A stretch of 64,000 nucleotides of DNA, from the NCBI GenBank assembly GCA_949987705.1, contig OX465286.1, forward strand, positions 17,001,676 through 17,065,675, given 5' to 3'. Source of the stretch: Thereva unica (Eukaryota > Arthropoda > Insecta > Diptera > Therevidae). The position numbers were made by a program, and so were the translations under genes. Positions 47,128 through 57,844 of this stretch are shown here, one piece after another; position 1 is the first letter of the stretch; every line of letters begins with the position of its first letter. The notes below the pieces were generated by a model. It did not search any database. It was not told where the DNA came from and saw only the letters and a program-made list of their open reading frames with translations.

Positions 47128-47896
47128 AAAGGGGTACCCCTTGGGATATTTTTGGTCGATTTCACGAAAGTGCTGGGATCTTAATGAATGGGGTATCGTT
47201 GGAAAGGGCTTGCTCCCCCGAGCTCAGCGCACTTGATTTGGTCCAGAAATTCCAAGGGATTCGGGAGATATCCCCTCTTTTGTGATTTCCCCAAGGGGGC
47301 TGCAGAATGCCCATTATCTCGCAAATACTGGTCAGCCCGGGGTGGGATTGAATTCACAGCCTCCCTGGGAGGTCCCTAACAATTTCCCATCCAAAAAAGG
47401 GCCACTCCAGAATTTTCCCAAAACCGGAAAATTTTCAAAGGGGTACCCCTTGGGATATTTTTGGTCGATTTCACGAAAGTGCTGGGATCTTAATGAATGG
47501 GGTATCGTTGGAAAGGGCTCGCTCCCCCGAGTTCAGCGCACTTGATTTGGTCCAGAAATTCCAAGGGATTCGGGAGATATCCCCTCTTTTGTGATTTCCC
47601 CAAGGGGGGCTGCAGAATGCCCATTATCTCGGGAAATACTGGTCAGCCCGGGGTGGGATTGAATTCACAGCCTCCCTGGGAGGTCCCTAACAATTTCCCA
47701 TCCAAAAAAGGGCCACTCCAGAATTTTCCCAAAACCGGAAAATTTTCAAAGGGGTACCCTTGGGATATTTTTGGTCGATTTCACGAAAGTGCTGGGATCT
47801 TAATGAATGGGGTATCGTTGGAAAGGGCTCGCTCCCCCGAGTTCAGCGCACTTGGTTTGGTCCAGAAATTCCAAGGGGTTCGGGAGATATCCCCTG
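47128..47896 (+). repeat. Last satellite segment
   Basis: About 2.5 monomers, including one with a small deletion (CTCGCAAATACTGG, near 47320). It ends at GATATCCCCTG, where the outer retrotransposon begins. Confidence 0.96.
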
Positions 47897-48151
47897 TGTT
47901 TCGGCCCGAAACATGTATTCCTCCAATAAAAATTGCTAAAAAAGAATAAAGAAAAGGGATTAATAAAAAACAAGATAAGTAACAAAAAACATAACCTGGA
48001 TTTGGCGACAATATCTAAGTCCCAAGGTCCCATAGTTTTGAGGTACAGCCTAAAAGGAAAAAGAAATAAAACATAAGTAATCATAGTTAACATAAAAAAC
48101 AATTACATGATAAATATATATACATAATAAGAACACTAATAACAACATAAC
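47897..48151 (+). repeat. 5' LTR of element 3, first part
   Basis: 255 bp matching the reverse complement of the right end of the solo LTR at 25398-26643. The last five bases, ATAAC (48147-48151), are the target copy of the nested insertion. Confidence 0.92.
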
Positions 48152-48591
48152 TGTTTAAGGTAAGGCTCTTTGCCTTAACTGTATCGGTAATCTAGGTGTT
48201 ACACCGTGACTACAGAATTGTTGGTTGAATCAGCACATAAACTAATTCAACAGGAGTAAAGGTTTGTTAATGGTTTTAACGAAGTAAAACGCTCAAGCTT
48301 CTTGACTAGAATAAATTTAATTTATGAATTCCGATATTTATATCAAAAATTCTTAAGCTACTTACATTATCGATATATTAAACTACATAAAATCAAAAGT
48401 AGGCAAAATTGGTTTACTCATCAAAATACATGAAAAATTATTGACCCGATCATATTACATCGAGCTCGTGCAGGTAAAAAATTGGCAATTGCAAAAATGT
48501 GCAGAATGTGCAAATTGAAAATATGTGCAATAAAATTATTTTTATGTGCGAATATTTATTTCTACATATGGCTAAGCTTAAATATTTAACA
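48152..48591 (-). repeat. 3' LTR of element 2 (left on the plus strand)
   Basis: 440 bp, identical by eye to 56258-56697. On the minus strand it starts TGTTAAATATTTAAGC and ends CTTACCTTAAACA. Confidence 0.95.
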
Positions 48592-48600
48592 TTCTCCCCG
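48592..48600 (-). other. Polypurine tract of element 2
   Basis: CGGGGAGAA on the minus strand directly abuts the 3' LTR, the expected place and composition for the plus-strand primer. A GTTGAACAATGTTCAAC palindrome lies just upstream. Confidence 0.8.
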
Positions 48601-48613
48601 CGTTGAACATTGT

Positions 48614-50371
48614 TCAACAAATACTGGGGTCTACATCGAAGACCAAACTTTGTCTGCGTCTTGGTGCCGGTATAGGTTTAGGTTGCGGTCTGTTTTGGAA
48701 TTTGTAAATCATGATGCCCGCGATGATGATGATTATTCCAATCAGGAGAAGTCCGGAATATCCTACGGCCATATGATGAACCTTGTTCTCTTCAATTCTA
48801 GATGAAAATTCCGTGAATAACTGGGAATTAAGGTTGTCTTGTAGCCTTTCCAGTACCTCTAACTGTGTTTGATATTCTGTGTTATTTCGCAGAGTCCATT
48901 GGGGATTATTTGGGATTGAGAGGTTAACCTGGTTGTTTATAAAACTGGTGTACGATGTTCTAACGTTGCTAGTATACAGCTGATGGCCTCGTAAGGTAAC
49001 TAGATCGTGTTTGAGAGTGCATGGTGACTCCATCTTTAAGGTTCCGGATCCTTGTAGAATGGTGGAATACGTCTCTTCTTCACAGACTATGTTCACGGGG
49101 GATGGTTTCCTTACCGCGAAGATCCACTCGTTGCCTTGAGCTAGTTGTACCCATACTTGCTTATCGTTGATGACTTGGAGCCTACAGGTTTCCAAACTTT
49201 GGACATTATTTAGGAAGTCTATTTCACACGACTGACTGTTCATTGACTTATGATAGATTGGGTGTAATTGCTTGCACACATAATCTCCGACCTTAATAGT
49301 CGTACATGATGACAATTCCTGTTCGGTTATAGGATAATAATTGTCACGATGCCGACTGATAGCTAGATGTGTAGAATTTGGTTGGATTGCTAAGAATGTG
49401 TTGTTGATCAGTGCCGGGATTGCGATGACCTTGTATAGCTCAAATTGGTCTATGTTTACGAGCGGCAGATTTAGTTGAAAGATCATATAATTTTTTATTA
49501 CTTGAGCCTTAACCTTCATCAACTTGTACAATAGCCGTAAATCTTCTGGGTTGGCTGGTAGACTCAGAGTGGATGGGAGATTATTTCTGATGTTTGCGAT
49601 CTCATTCTTCAGTTGGGCTGGAGACAGTAAGAGTGGGTTAATACTGCCTTGGTGTGCAGCTGCAGTAACGTCTAGGATTGCAGCTTGTATGCGTTGTAAA
49701 TTCGCAGAAATTAATGTTAGCTGTATTGCTACTGTGTTGGAGATTTGGCTCACCCTTGTTCTATACGTTTCCTCTTCTGTGACGTGGATCTGATTGACTA
49801 TCTTGGAGAATTGGTCATCCAGCATTTGGAACTTATTTTTTAGTGCGATTTCGTCCTTCTTTATGATGTTTATTGTTGAATCTATAATAGACGTCTGATT
49901 CTTCAATAATGCTATTAGGTGTTGTTCATTTCCCTTGACAGTTTGTATTGTAGAGGCCATCTTTTCTGCGTACTCCGAGTCGAGTACACCGAACAGGGAG
50001 TTTGCTATATTCCCTACTATATTGAGTGCTCCTCGCTTAGATCTTACGAGCCACCGTTCTTCTAGAAGCACATTATCATTGTTTATCTCATCTGCAACAT
50101 GTTGGAAGTGGCTAATGACCGCTTGGCAGGTCTCGTCTGGTTCCATTAATTTACAAAAGTGCTGCAATGTTTTGATGCCCTGTTGCAAAGTTCTAAATTC
50201 ATTCCAATATGGTTGCATGTCATAGTACACAATAATTTTCCATTCTGTTGAAATCAGGTTCACTACTCCTAGACTATCGAAGTGCAATCCTGGCTGCGGA
50301 TTGAAGGAAGTGATGTTGACCGGCTGCCCTCGTATAAGAGGTAAAACTAAACACATCATGAGGACAGACAT
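48614..50371 (-). other. Envelope-like domain of element 2
   Basis: From the internal methionine at residue 1931, a hydrophobic stretch (VLMMCLVLPLI) resembles a signal peptide. RSKR at 2040-2043 is a furin-type site, and the residues just after it (GALNIVGNIANSLFG) resemble the fusion-peptide region of insect errantivirus and baculovirus F-type envelopes. A long helical, heptad-like region, several cysteines, an Ile-rich membrane anchor at 2468-2488 and a cytoplasmic tail ending DVDPSIC follow. This layout fits a class I fusion protein. The link to baculovirus F proteins is established for gypsy and roo elements and is inferred here from the motif pattern. No break is seen. Confidence 0.82.
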
Positions 50372-53300
50372 TAAAGATGAGCCAGTCGGTTGTCGTGATC
50401 TTTTCTTGGGGACTTCCGGTTCTCTAGTCGTGGAGAGTGCGTGGGTGGGAATTTCTCCTGGTCTCTTGGTTCCTTGAGTTTCAGTTTCACCTTCCATAGA
50501 CTGCTTTACGTTGTCTTCGTTACATGGTAATGGTGCTAGCTTGTGGATTGGTCGCCGATATACTCCTGATGCTGTCTTCACGTCTACTACTCTAATGTTT
50601 CCATCATTGCCTGGGAAGGTTTTGAGAATCCGACCCAATGGCCATTTCATGGTTGGTAAATTGTCCTCCCGAATGACGACGATTGTACCTTCTTTAATGT
50701 TATCTTGGCACTGTTTCCATTTCGAACGCTGTTGCAGTTGATTCAAGTACTCTTTCACCCATCTTTGCCAAAACTCTTCTTTGATACGGGACACTAATTT
50801 CCATCTAGTTAGAAGGCTGGCTTTCATTGGACTTGCGTGTGGGTCCACGGTTGCTGTCATTGGTTCTCCTATTAGAAAGTGCCCAGGTGTAAGAGCACTG
50901 AAATCATTTGGATCCGCTGAGAGTTGAGTTAAGGGTCTGGAATTCAAGATTGCCTCAACCTCGACAACTAGTGTTTGTAGTTCTTCATAGGTTAAGGATG
51001 CTGATGCGATGCCTTTCTGCATTAGATGTTTGGCCGATTTTACTGCAGCCTCCCAAAGACCTCCGAAGTGTGGTGATCGTGGTGGTATAAAATTGAATTG
51101 TATACCCTTCTTGAGGCAGGTTGAAATGGTCTGATCGCTTCCAGTTTTGGAGTAGATGCCTTGTTTTAGCTCCTGCAGTTTACCCTGGGCCCCCACGAAG
51201 TTGGTTGCGTTGTCACAATAAATCTTCTGGCAGTTTCCTCTTCTCCCAATGAATCGCTTTAATGCACCAATGAAGGCATCGGTTGAGAGGTCACTGACCA
51301 CCTCCAGATGGATGGCTTTGGTGGCAAAGCAGCAAAATACTGCGATGTAGCTTTTCTGGGGCTGTTTTCCGCGGAGTCGGTAGTGAATCCAGATAGGTCC
51401 ACAAAAATCAACGCCGGTGTTAATGAAAGGACGAGCTGGCTGAATTCTGTCTTGGGGCAAGTTGCCCATTCTTTGACCCAACAACCTTGGTTTAACCTTA
51501 TTGCAGTATACACAGTGCTGGATCACGGAACGAGCGATTGATTTTCCCTTTACTGGCCAAAAGCGTTGTCTAGTAATTGCCAGTAGGGATTGTGGCCCAG
51601 TGTGCAAATTTTCTTGATGGAGTTCGGTCATCAGAAGTTTCGTCCATGGGTGTGAGTAAGGTAATAGCATCTGATGTTTGGCATCGTATGGTATGGTGGC
51701 TGCTTCCAACCTTCCCCCTACTCGAAGAATACCCTTTTGATCTAGAAATGGTGTTAATCCAACAGTAGGGCTGTTTTTCGCAATTTCCTTTTGTTGTCTT
51801 AATTGATGAATTTCATCCTTAAATTCTTCTACTTGCATGGAGCGTATGATAATTTGGAGAGATTCTTCTAGCTCCATGGTGGTTAATGTGAGATTTTTCT
51901 GATGTTCCGTCGGATTGTGTATATAGCTAATAAATTTTACTACGTAAGCGCCTATGCGTTGTAGTCGCCGGAAGGAATTTCGGTGATCAATGTTGTCAAA
52001 TAAATTAGCAACACTTGACTTTGGTTCGGTTGTTGTTAATGTCACAACGTTTTTCCTTTTCTCTACCTCTGTTTGACCCCGTGGCGTGAATGCGGGTGGC
52101 CATATTTCTTCCTTACCATGTAGGAAAAATGGTCCGTAGAACCACAGGTTGCAGGATGACAACCGTTCAGGAGCTATACCTCTGGACAGAACGTCCGCAG
52201 GGTTTTCCTTGGAACCTACGTGACGCCACTGCTGCGGGATAGTATACTGTTGTATGACCGCTATACGATTGGCCACGAAGGTATGGTAATTTGATGATTT
52301 AGCGTTGATCCAGGCCAATACTATCTCTGAATCCGTCCAACAATAGGTTACTAGATCCTTATGTTGTAATTTGGTTTTAACTCTGTTGACTAATTCTGCT
52401 GCGAGTTTTGCAGCGCATAGTTCTAATCGAGGTAGTGTGACCTGTTTTACTGGTGCCACCCTGGACTTCGCACAGAGTAGGCGTACAATAATCTGTCCAT
52501 CCTTGATAACTGAGCGAACATAGATGGCTGCTCCATATGCCTTCTCTGAAGCATCGGCAAAGGCATGAAGTTGGATATTCTTTGGCGTTCCATGGGCAAA
52601 AACATGCCGTGGAAAGTGTATATCCTTCAAACACTTTAAATTCTCCCGAAAGGTGCTCCACTTCGTATTAATTTCCAGCGGTACGGCAGCATCCCAATCT
52701 AGCTTCAGCTGCCAAAGTTGTTGGAGGAAGATTTTGGAAGTCACAATTACTGGTCCCAATATTCCGAGAGGATCAAACATGCGAGCTATGTCTGAGGCAA
52801 TTGTTCTTTTGGTAACTCGGCCTTGCTCCGTCCAATTGGTTTTAATGGAAAATTCATCTGATTTGGGTAGCCAGGTAAGTCCAAGAGTTTTTATGTTGTC
52901 CTTTGTTTCATCAGTGAAATTTATTTGTATTTCACGATCTGGAGGTGGAATATTTTGCAATAACTGGGAATGATTTGCGCACCATTTCCTGAGTTTGAAA
53001 CCTGCTGATAGGAGCAAGTTTGTTAATTGTTCTTGAGTTGCCAACGCGGTGGCCAAACTGTCCGAACCGGTCATAACGTCGTCCATATAAAATTCGTTCT
53101 GGAGTACCGCTGACCCTAGCGGGTATTGTGAACTTCCTTCTTGTGCTAGCCTTTGTAAGCACTTCGTCGCCAAGTACGGAGCCGTTGTTGTGCCGTAAGT
53201 AACTGTGCAGAGTTGATAGTACTTTAGAGTTTCTTTCGGGTCGTCACGCCACAGAATAAGTTGATAATTTCGGTCCTTCTCGTCGATCAATATCTGGCGA

Positions 53301-56161
53301 TACATTTTTTGTATATCGGCAGTGAAAACATACCGAGGCATTCTGAAGCGGAGTAGAAGAGAGAACAAATCATCCTGTATGGTGGGTCCTGTTTGTAGAA
53401 TATCATTAAGTGATATATTGGAGGACGTTTTTGCGGAAGCGTCAAAAACCACTCTCAGTTTAGTGCTGGTACTTTCTGGCTTTAGTACACTATGGTGCGG
53501 TATGAAATAACTTGGAATTTGAACGTTATTTAGTTGGACTTCCGTCATGTGCCCAAGTGTACGGTACTCTTGCATAAACTCAACATAGAGTTTCCTCAAT
53601 TCTGGGTTCTTAGATAGTCTTCTTTCTAGTGCCAAGAAACGTCGAAAAGCAATGTCCCGAGATTCGCCTAACTTTCCTGGATCCTCTGCAAATGGCAGGC
53701 TGACGATAAATCGGCCATCGTGGTTTCGCCGTACTGTTTGATTGAAGAACATTTCGCATTTTGCTTGCTCAGCCGTCAATTGTGGCGTAGTTTCCTCCAC
53801 TTCTTCCAGTTTCCAGAACTTCTCAATAGCTTGATTGACCTGCTCTTCTTCGCTGCAGATGCCACAAGCCGCTGTGGTGAGATCAATATTTCTTATTTTA
53901 CCCGCTACTATCCAGCCGAATACTGTGTTTTGGAGTAGGGGTAGATCCTCGGTCATCTTTATTTGTCCATCTGATAATAAATGATGGGAAAATTCGGCAC
54001 CCAATAACAAGTCAATTCTATTGGGCTGGTTGAATTTGGGATCAGCCAGTTGTATATTCTGTGGAATTGGCCACTTGGAGGTATCGATAAACTGGGATGG
54101 TTGAGGTGTTATGATCTGAGGGGTGACAAAGGCCTCCAGTCTGGTAGAGAAATCATTCAAGGTTGACTGTAGTTGCAGACTGACTCTTTGGTGAGCTTCT
54201 TGCTTTACGTTGAATATACCGTGTATTATCATCGAGTCTATGACTGGTTTCACTCCGAGTTTCTTCATTAATCTTTCGGAGAGAAAATTCATCTGGGATC
54301 CCGAGTCTAATATGGCGCGGCATTCAACGCTTTTACCGTTTCCGGCTTCTAATCGAACTACAGCTGTGCTTAATAGAACATAACTCCTTTCTTCACTGGA
54401 ATCTTTAAATGTTGTGAGCGTTGTGGCATCCGTCTGCTTGTTTATTGTGGTTGATGATTCTCGCGGTGGAGATTGGTGGTTCGGGTTGGTAGTTGCTGTT
54501 GCGGTGGATTTGGTGGAGCCGCTGGTATGTAACAGTGTATTATGTTTTTGGTCACACTTGGAGCAGCCTCTGAGAGTACATGCAGAAGAGTCGTGACCAG
54601 GACGAAGACAGTTGATGCATAACTTATGCCGTTGAATTTGATTTAGTCGTTGATGCGTCGCCAATCGTAAGAAGGTTGCGCAGAAGTAGAGGGGATGGGC
54701 TCCTTTCTTACAACATACGCAGTTCGCCTTGGATGACACAATGGATGTCGTTGATCTAGCAGTATTGAGTTTCCTTTGATTATCATCGCAGCTTCTAGCT
54801 TTAGTTCCTAGTGCTTCTAATGATTGAAACCGGGTTTCTAGGAATCTTAAAAACTCTTTAACACCTTGCAGCTCCCGAGGATTCGCTAATCCTTGTTCGT
54901 ATAAGGTGTGGCTAGCTCTATCTAACTTTCTTATTAATATATGCAGCAATAAGGGGTCCCAATTGGTAGTGGGAACACCCAGATTCTCCAATCCCTGAAG
55001 GCATTCTTTGGTCGTGTCGTGCAAAGCCTTAATGGAGATCGAAGAGCTGTGATCTGCTGGGCAAGTTGGTTGTGACAGCAGTCTATTTATAAGTGCCGCT
55101 GTTAAAAGTCTGGTATTCTGGTAACGATCCTTCAGGGTCTGCCAGGCTGACTCGTAATTCTCGTCTGATATTGTGAAATGCCTGATGAGCTTCTCGGCCT
55201 CGCCACTCACATTGGTTTTTAAGTACCACATCTTCTGACATGGTGCCATTTCTTCCTTGTCGACCATTTGGCTGAAGAGGTCGTAAAACTGTCTCCAGGT
55301 AAGGTAGTTTCCATCAAACTTCGGGATAGTAATTTTGGGTAGCTTCAATTTGTTGTAATTTGTCGATGCTTCTGGATTGGACGATTCCTTTTTCCCCTTG
55401 GTGGTAAGCTGAACCATAGCATCCTGGACCTGTTCTTCTAGTTGAATATAGGCTTCGATATCATATCCTTGGCTGGTTGGATCGGAAGATGATTCCCAGA
55501 GTTGATGGTGAAGTTCCTCGATTTGTGACCAATAGCGATTTATGGTTTGCATCGCGACGTCGTAGTATGGTCGGTTGGTTATAGCATAATCAATCTTGCG
55601 CAGATGACGGCACAAGGACTCGATTATGCTGGATTGTTTCCGCATCAGCTTGCTTAGCTCGGAACTGGTGGCAATTTCTGGTAATTTATGCTCCACAAAC
55701 TTGGAACTGTGACCCTCGGTGGTCTGAACCTTTGGCGGTATTGGATTAATTTCTTTGGTTGGCGGCATTCGTTTGGGTTGGGCTTCCTGGGCAATGGAAA
55801 CAACGTCGTCGTTGTCTGAGTTGTGGTCATCTTCTTCTTCGAAATTGTCTGCTTCATTAGCAGAGGCAATTTTCTGGCGGAAATATTCCTGGTATTTCAG
55901 AAAAACATCTTTAATGGTTCCATAATAATTGGTCGCGAAATATTTATGCGACATAGGCAGATCTGGTTGCTGCCTAATGGTGGTATCGGTGTCTTGGAAG
56001 CGGCTCCATTCCTCTTCCAGCTGGTTCAATCGTCTCTGGTAATATAGATGGTCCTTCCGCTTCGTGCCATCCTTCTTGTAGTTCCGGATGATGATTTGCA
56101 GAGCCTGTCCACTGGTTTCCTGCCTTGCAAACAACTCGTCTAGAGAGAGTGGCATTTCCAT
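48614..56161 (-). CDS. Gag-Pro-Pol-Env polyprotein of the roo-like element 2
   Basis: 2515 codons, no internal stop. Gag occupies about residues 1-470. Zinc knuckles follow: CX2CX4HX4C at 481-494, CX2CX4HX4C at 515-528, and a further Cys/His cluster. The protease has DSGS at 619-622. The reverse transcriptase has VVFDASA and catalytic YMDD at 1025-1028. RNase H has FADAS with D1203. The integrase has catalytic D1585, D1650 and E1704 (GGLWEA). The region after about residue 1900 is envelope-like: hydrophobic leader near 1931-1945, RSKR at 2040-2043, a C-terminal membrane segment at about 2468-2488, and a short basic, proline-rich tail. The ATG at 56161 is the first in frame after the primer site. 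The product assembles particles, copies the RNA, integrates the DNA and could equip particles with a membrane protein. How Env is released from the single frame is not visible; splicing or proteolysis are options. Confidence 0.95.
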   Translation of the reverse strand: MEMPLSLDELFARQETSGQALQIIIRNYKKDGTKRKDHLYYQRRLNQLEEEWSRFQDTDTTIRQQPDLPMSHKYFATNYYGTIKDVFLKYQEYFRQKIASANEADNFEEEDDHNSDNDDVVSIAQEAQPKRMPPTKEINPIPPKVQTTEGHSSKFVEHKLPEIATSSELSKLMRKQSSIIESLCRHLRKIDYAITNRPYYDVAMQTINRYWSQIEELHHQLWESSSDPTSQGYDIEAYIQLEEQVQDAMVQLTTKGKKESSNPEASTNYNKLKLPKITIPKFDGNYLTWRQFYDLFSQMVDKEEMAPCQKMWYLKTNVSGEAEKLIRHFTISDENYESAWQTLKDRYQNTRLLTAALINRLLSQPTCPADHSSSISIKALHDTTKECLQGLENLGVPTTNWDPLLLHILIRKLDRASHTLYEQGLANPRELQGVKEFLRFLETRFQSLEALGTKARSCDDNQRKLNTARSTTSIVSSKANCVCCKKGAHPLYFCATFLRLATHQRLNQIQRHKLCINCLRPGHDSSACTLRGCSKCDQKHNTLLHTSGSTKSTATATTNPNHQSPPRESSTTINKQTDATTLTTFKDSSEERSYVLLSTAVVRLEAGNGKSVECRAILDSGSQMNFLSERLMKKLGVKPVIDSMIIHGIFNVKQEAHQRVSLQLQSTLNDFSTRLEAFVTPQIITPQPSQFIDTSKWPIPQNIQLADPKFNQPNRIDLLLGAEFSHHLLSDGQIKMTEDLPLLQNTVFGWIVAGKIRNIDLTTAACGICSEEEQVNQAIEKFWKLEEVEETTPQLTAEQAKCEMFFNQTVRRNHDGRFIVSLPFAEDPGKLGESRDIAFRRFLALERRLSKNPELRKLYVEFMQEYRTLGHMTEVQLNNVQIPSYFIPHHSVLKPESTSTKLRVVFDASAKTSSNISLNDILQTGPTIQDDLFSLLLRFRMPRYVFTADIQKMYRQILIDEKDRNYQLILWRDDPKETLKYYQLCTVTYGTTTAPYLATKCLQRLAQEGSSQYPLGSAVLQNEFYMDDVMTGSDSLATALATQEQLTNLLLSAGFKLRKWCANHSQLLQNIPPPDREIQINFTDETKDNIKTLGLTWLPKSDEFSIKTNWTEQGRVTKRTIASDIARMFDPLGILGPVIVTSKIFLQQLWQLKLDWDAAVPLEINTKWSTFRENLKCLKDIHFPRHVFAHGTPKNIQLHAFADASEKAYGAAIYVRSVIKDGQIIVRLLCAKSRVAPVKQVTLPRLELCAAKLAAELVNRVKTKLQHKDLVTYCWTDSEIVLAWINAKSSNYHTFVANRIAVIQQYTIPQQWRHVGSKENPADVLSRGIAPERLSSCNLWFYGPFFLHGKEEIWPPAFTPRGQTEVEKRKNVVTLTTTEPKSSVANLFDNIDHRNSFRRLQRIGAYVVKFISYIHNPTEHQKNLTLTTMELEESLQIIIRSMQVEEFKDEIHQLRQQKEIAKNSPTVGLTPFLDQKGILRVGGRLEAATIPYDAKHQMLLPYSHPWTKLLMTELHQENLHTGPQSLLAITRQRFWPVKGKSIARSVIQHCVYCNKVKPRLLGQRMGNLPQDRIQPARPFINTGVDFCGPIWIHYRLRGKQPQKSYIAVFCCFATKAIHLEVVSDLSTDAFIGALKRFIGRRGNCQKIYCDNATNFVGAQGKLQELKQGIYSKTGSDQTISTCLKKGIQFNFIPPRSPHFGGLWEAAVKSAKHLMQKGIASASLTYEELQTLVVEVEAILNSRPLTQLSADPNDFSALTPGHFLIGEPMTATVDPHASPMKASLLTRWKLVSRIKEEFWQRWVKEYLNQLQQRSKWKQCQDNIKEGTIVVIREDNLPTMKWPLGRILKTFPGNDGNIRVVDVKTASGVYRRPIHKLAPLPCNEDNVKQSMEGETETQGTKRPGEIPTHALSTTREPEVPKKRSRQPTGSSLMSVLMMCLVLPLIRGQPVNITSFNPQPGLHFDSLGVVNLISTEWKIIVYYDMQPYWNEFRTLQQGIKTLQHFCKLMEPDETCQAVISHFQHVADEINNDNVLLEERWLVRSKRGALNIVGNIANSLFGVLDSEYAEKMASTIQTVKGNEQHLIALLKNQTSIIDSTINIIKKDEIALKNKFQMLDDQFSKIVNQIHVTEEETYRTRVSQISNTVAIQLTLISANLQRIQAAILDVTAAAHQGSINPLLLSPAQLKNEIANIRNNLPSTLSLPANPEDLRLLYKLMKVKAQVIKNYMIFQLNLPLVNIDQFELYKVIAIPALINNTFLAIQPNSTHLAISRHRDNYYPITEQELSSCTTIKVGDYVCKQLHPIYHKSMNSQSCEIDFLNNVQSLETCRLQVINDKQVWVQLAQGNEWIFAVRKPSPVNIVCEEETYSTILQGSGTLKMESPCTLKHDLVTLRGHQLYTSNVRTSYTSFINNQVNLSIPNNPQWTLRNNTEYQTQLEVLERLQDNLNSQLFTEFSSRIEENKVHHMAVGYSGLLLIGIIIIIAGIMIYKFQNRPQPKPIPAPRRRQSLVFDVDPSIC

Positions 56162-56217
56162 GTACGATCAAAACACGCAATGTTTATAAAGATTTTTTTT
56201 TTGGTTGCAAATGACGG

Positions 56218-56255
56218 GCTTCAAGTGTTTCACTTGAATCTCGCCGGGGCCTCCA
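56218..56255 (-). other. Primer-binding region of element 2
   Basis: Directly inside the 5' LTR the minus strand reads TTTGGAGGCCCCGGCGAGAT. The part from TGG should pair with a tRNA 3' end. The complement (ATCTCGCCGGGGCCTCCA) resembles, but does not perfectly match, insect tRNA-Gln as I remember it. The tRNA is therefore unassigned. Confidence 0.6.
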
Positions 56256-56257
56256 AA

Positions 56258-56697
56258 TGTTTAAGGTAAGGCTCTTTGCCTTAACTGTATCGGTAATCTA
56301 GGTGTTACACCGTGACTACAGAATTGTTGGTTGAATCAGCACATAAACTAATTCAACAGGAGTAAAGGTTTGTTAATGGTTTTAACGAAGTAAAACGCTC
56401 AAGCTTCTTGACTAGAATAAATTTAATTTATGAATTCCGATATTTATATCAAAAATTCTTAAGCTACTTACATTATCGATATATTAAACTACATAAAATC
56501 AAAAGTAGGCAAAATTGGTTTACTCATCAAAATACATGAAAAATTATTGACCCGATCATATTACATCGAGCTCGTGCAGGTAAAAAATTGGCAATTGCAA
56601 AAATGTGCAGAATGTGCAAATTGAAAATATGTGCAATAAAATTATTTTTATGTGCGAATATTTATTTCTACATATGGCTAAGCTTAAATATTTAACA
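56258..56697 (-). repeat. 5' LTR of element 2 (right on the plus strand)
   Basis: 440 bp, identical by eye to the left copy, and followed by the second ATAAC target copy at 56698-56702. Confidence 0.95.
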
Positions 56698-56702
56698 ATA
56701 AC

Positions 56703-57699
56703 AAACATTAAAAAACAAAGGTAAACAAACCAGAACATAAAAACATATAATAAATATAACACATAACACAAAAATATATTAATTAATACTTACCATAATA
56801 AACAATTTTGTAGCACAAACATTTTAAACAAAAATCGAAAAAAATTAAAAATAATAAATATAATAATTTAAAAACCATTAATTAAACTAAATAAAAACAC
56901 ACCGCACTCGCGCACGAAAATTACACGAACTGTCAAAAAAGGGCTTTTGTCGAACCAAAAGCTTTTCTGAGTACTAAAACGCAAAATAATTTAAAAATAT
57001 AACAAACGAAAGCAGTCGTCGCCATATTTTTAACGCGTAGCTCAGTAAAAATTTCGATGCAAGTTGTCACTGTTGCAAGGTGGGGGGACAGCCGGGGGAA
57101 ATATAAACCCGATGCAAGCACAGTGCGGGGCTTTTGATCTGTGCAAGTAAAAGCTGTGGCATTGCCCACCATCAAGCATCCATAGAGTTTTTTTTATAAT
57201 TTTAATCGCGAATTTGCAGTGGCGTTGCCCACATCGTATAGAGTAGGGTTATATAGAAGGCGAGTATTCACCGTCTTCTCTTTGTTAGGATAGAATAGGT
57301 CGAGTGTTTAAAAAACGAATTTTTTAAAATTTTTGAAATTTAATAAAAAAATTTTTGAAGTAACTTATCTATCCAATTGAGAAATTGTATAGATAAGTTA
57401 ATAAGGAAAATTTATTATTTTTTCCTTGAGTGCATTTGCCTCAGGTTAAATAATTATTTTCTGAAAGAATAATAAAAAACTAACCAGGGAATTGGCCCAA
57501 ACTAAAATATTTGGATAAATAAATATATAATATACGAGTATATATATAAAAATTAAGGATTTAGAATTTATAGAATTTATACAATATTTAAAAGAGAAAA
57601 TAATAAGCAATAAAGTAATTTAAATCGAACCAACTTTTTTAATTAAAAAAAGAACCTGATCCACATTGTTTTCAGCAACGGTCAGGTGACACCGTTACA
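56703..57699 (+). repeat. 5' LTR of element 3, second part
   Basis: 997 bp continuing the LTR after the nested element and ending GGTGACACCGTTACA. With 47897-48151 it makes a 1252-bp LTR. It includes the hairpin at 57362-57399 and a GC-richer stretch around 57080-57180 that is well conserved in the solo LTR. Confidence 0.93.
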
Positions 57700-57700
57700 T

Positions 57701-57718
57701 TGGTCCTTCGAGCCGGAT
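57701..57718 (+). other. Primer-binding site, tRNA-Tyr type (element 3)
   Basis: TGGTCCTTCGAGCCGGAT is the complement of the 3' end of insect tRNA-Tyr (acceptor strand TCGAAGG, then ACCA) as I recall it, one base after the LTR. All 18 positions agree with the remembered tRNA. Confidence 0.85.
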
Positions 57719-57844
57719 CTGGTTGCAGATAAATTACTTTATTGTTTAGTATTAGTTAATTTGATTGAAATTTGACGTTGAATATCCAAATATTTTTGTT
57801 GTTGGTTGTTTGTTTTTATATATGTTAATAACTAAACGTGCAAA

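Larger units (their letters stand above)
48152..56697 (-). mobile_element. roo-like BEL/Pao element 2 with envelope, nested in the LTR of element 3
   Basis: 8546 bp with 440-bp LTRs that read identically and a 5-bp target duplication ATAAC (48147-48151 and 56698-56702). Removing it restores an LTR text collinear with the solo LTR. One 2515-codon frame on the minus strand covers Gag, protease, reverse transcriptase, RNase H, integrase and an envelope-type region without a break. Length, LTR size, single-frame layout and the envelope parallel the Drosophila element roo. The identical LTRs and open frame indicate a very recent, possibly mobile copy. Confidence 0.96.

Noticed and set aside
46131..47285. 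Open frames of about 294-359 codons over minisatellite array 2
   Set aside because: Same cause as in array 1. They begin or end in satellite DNA.
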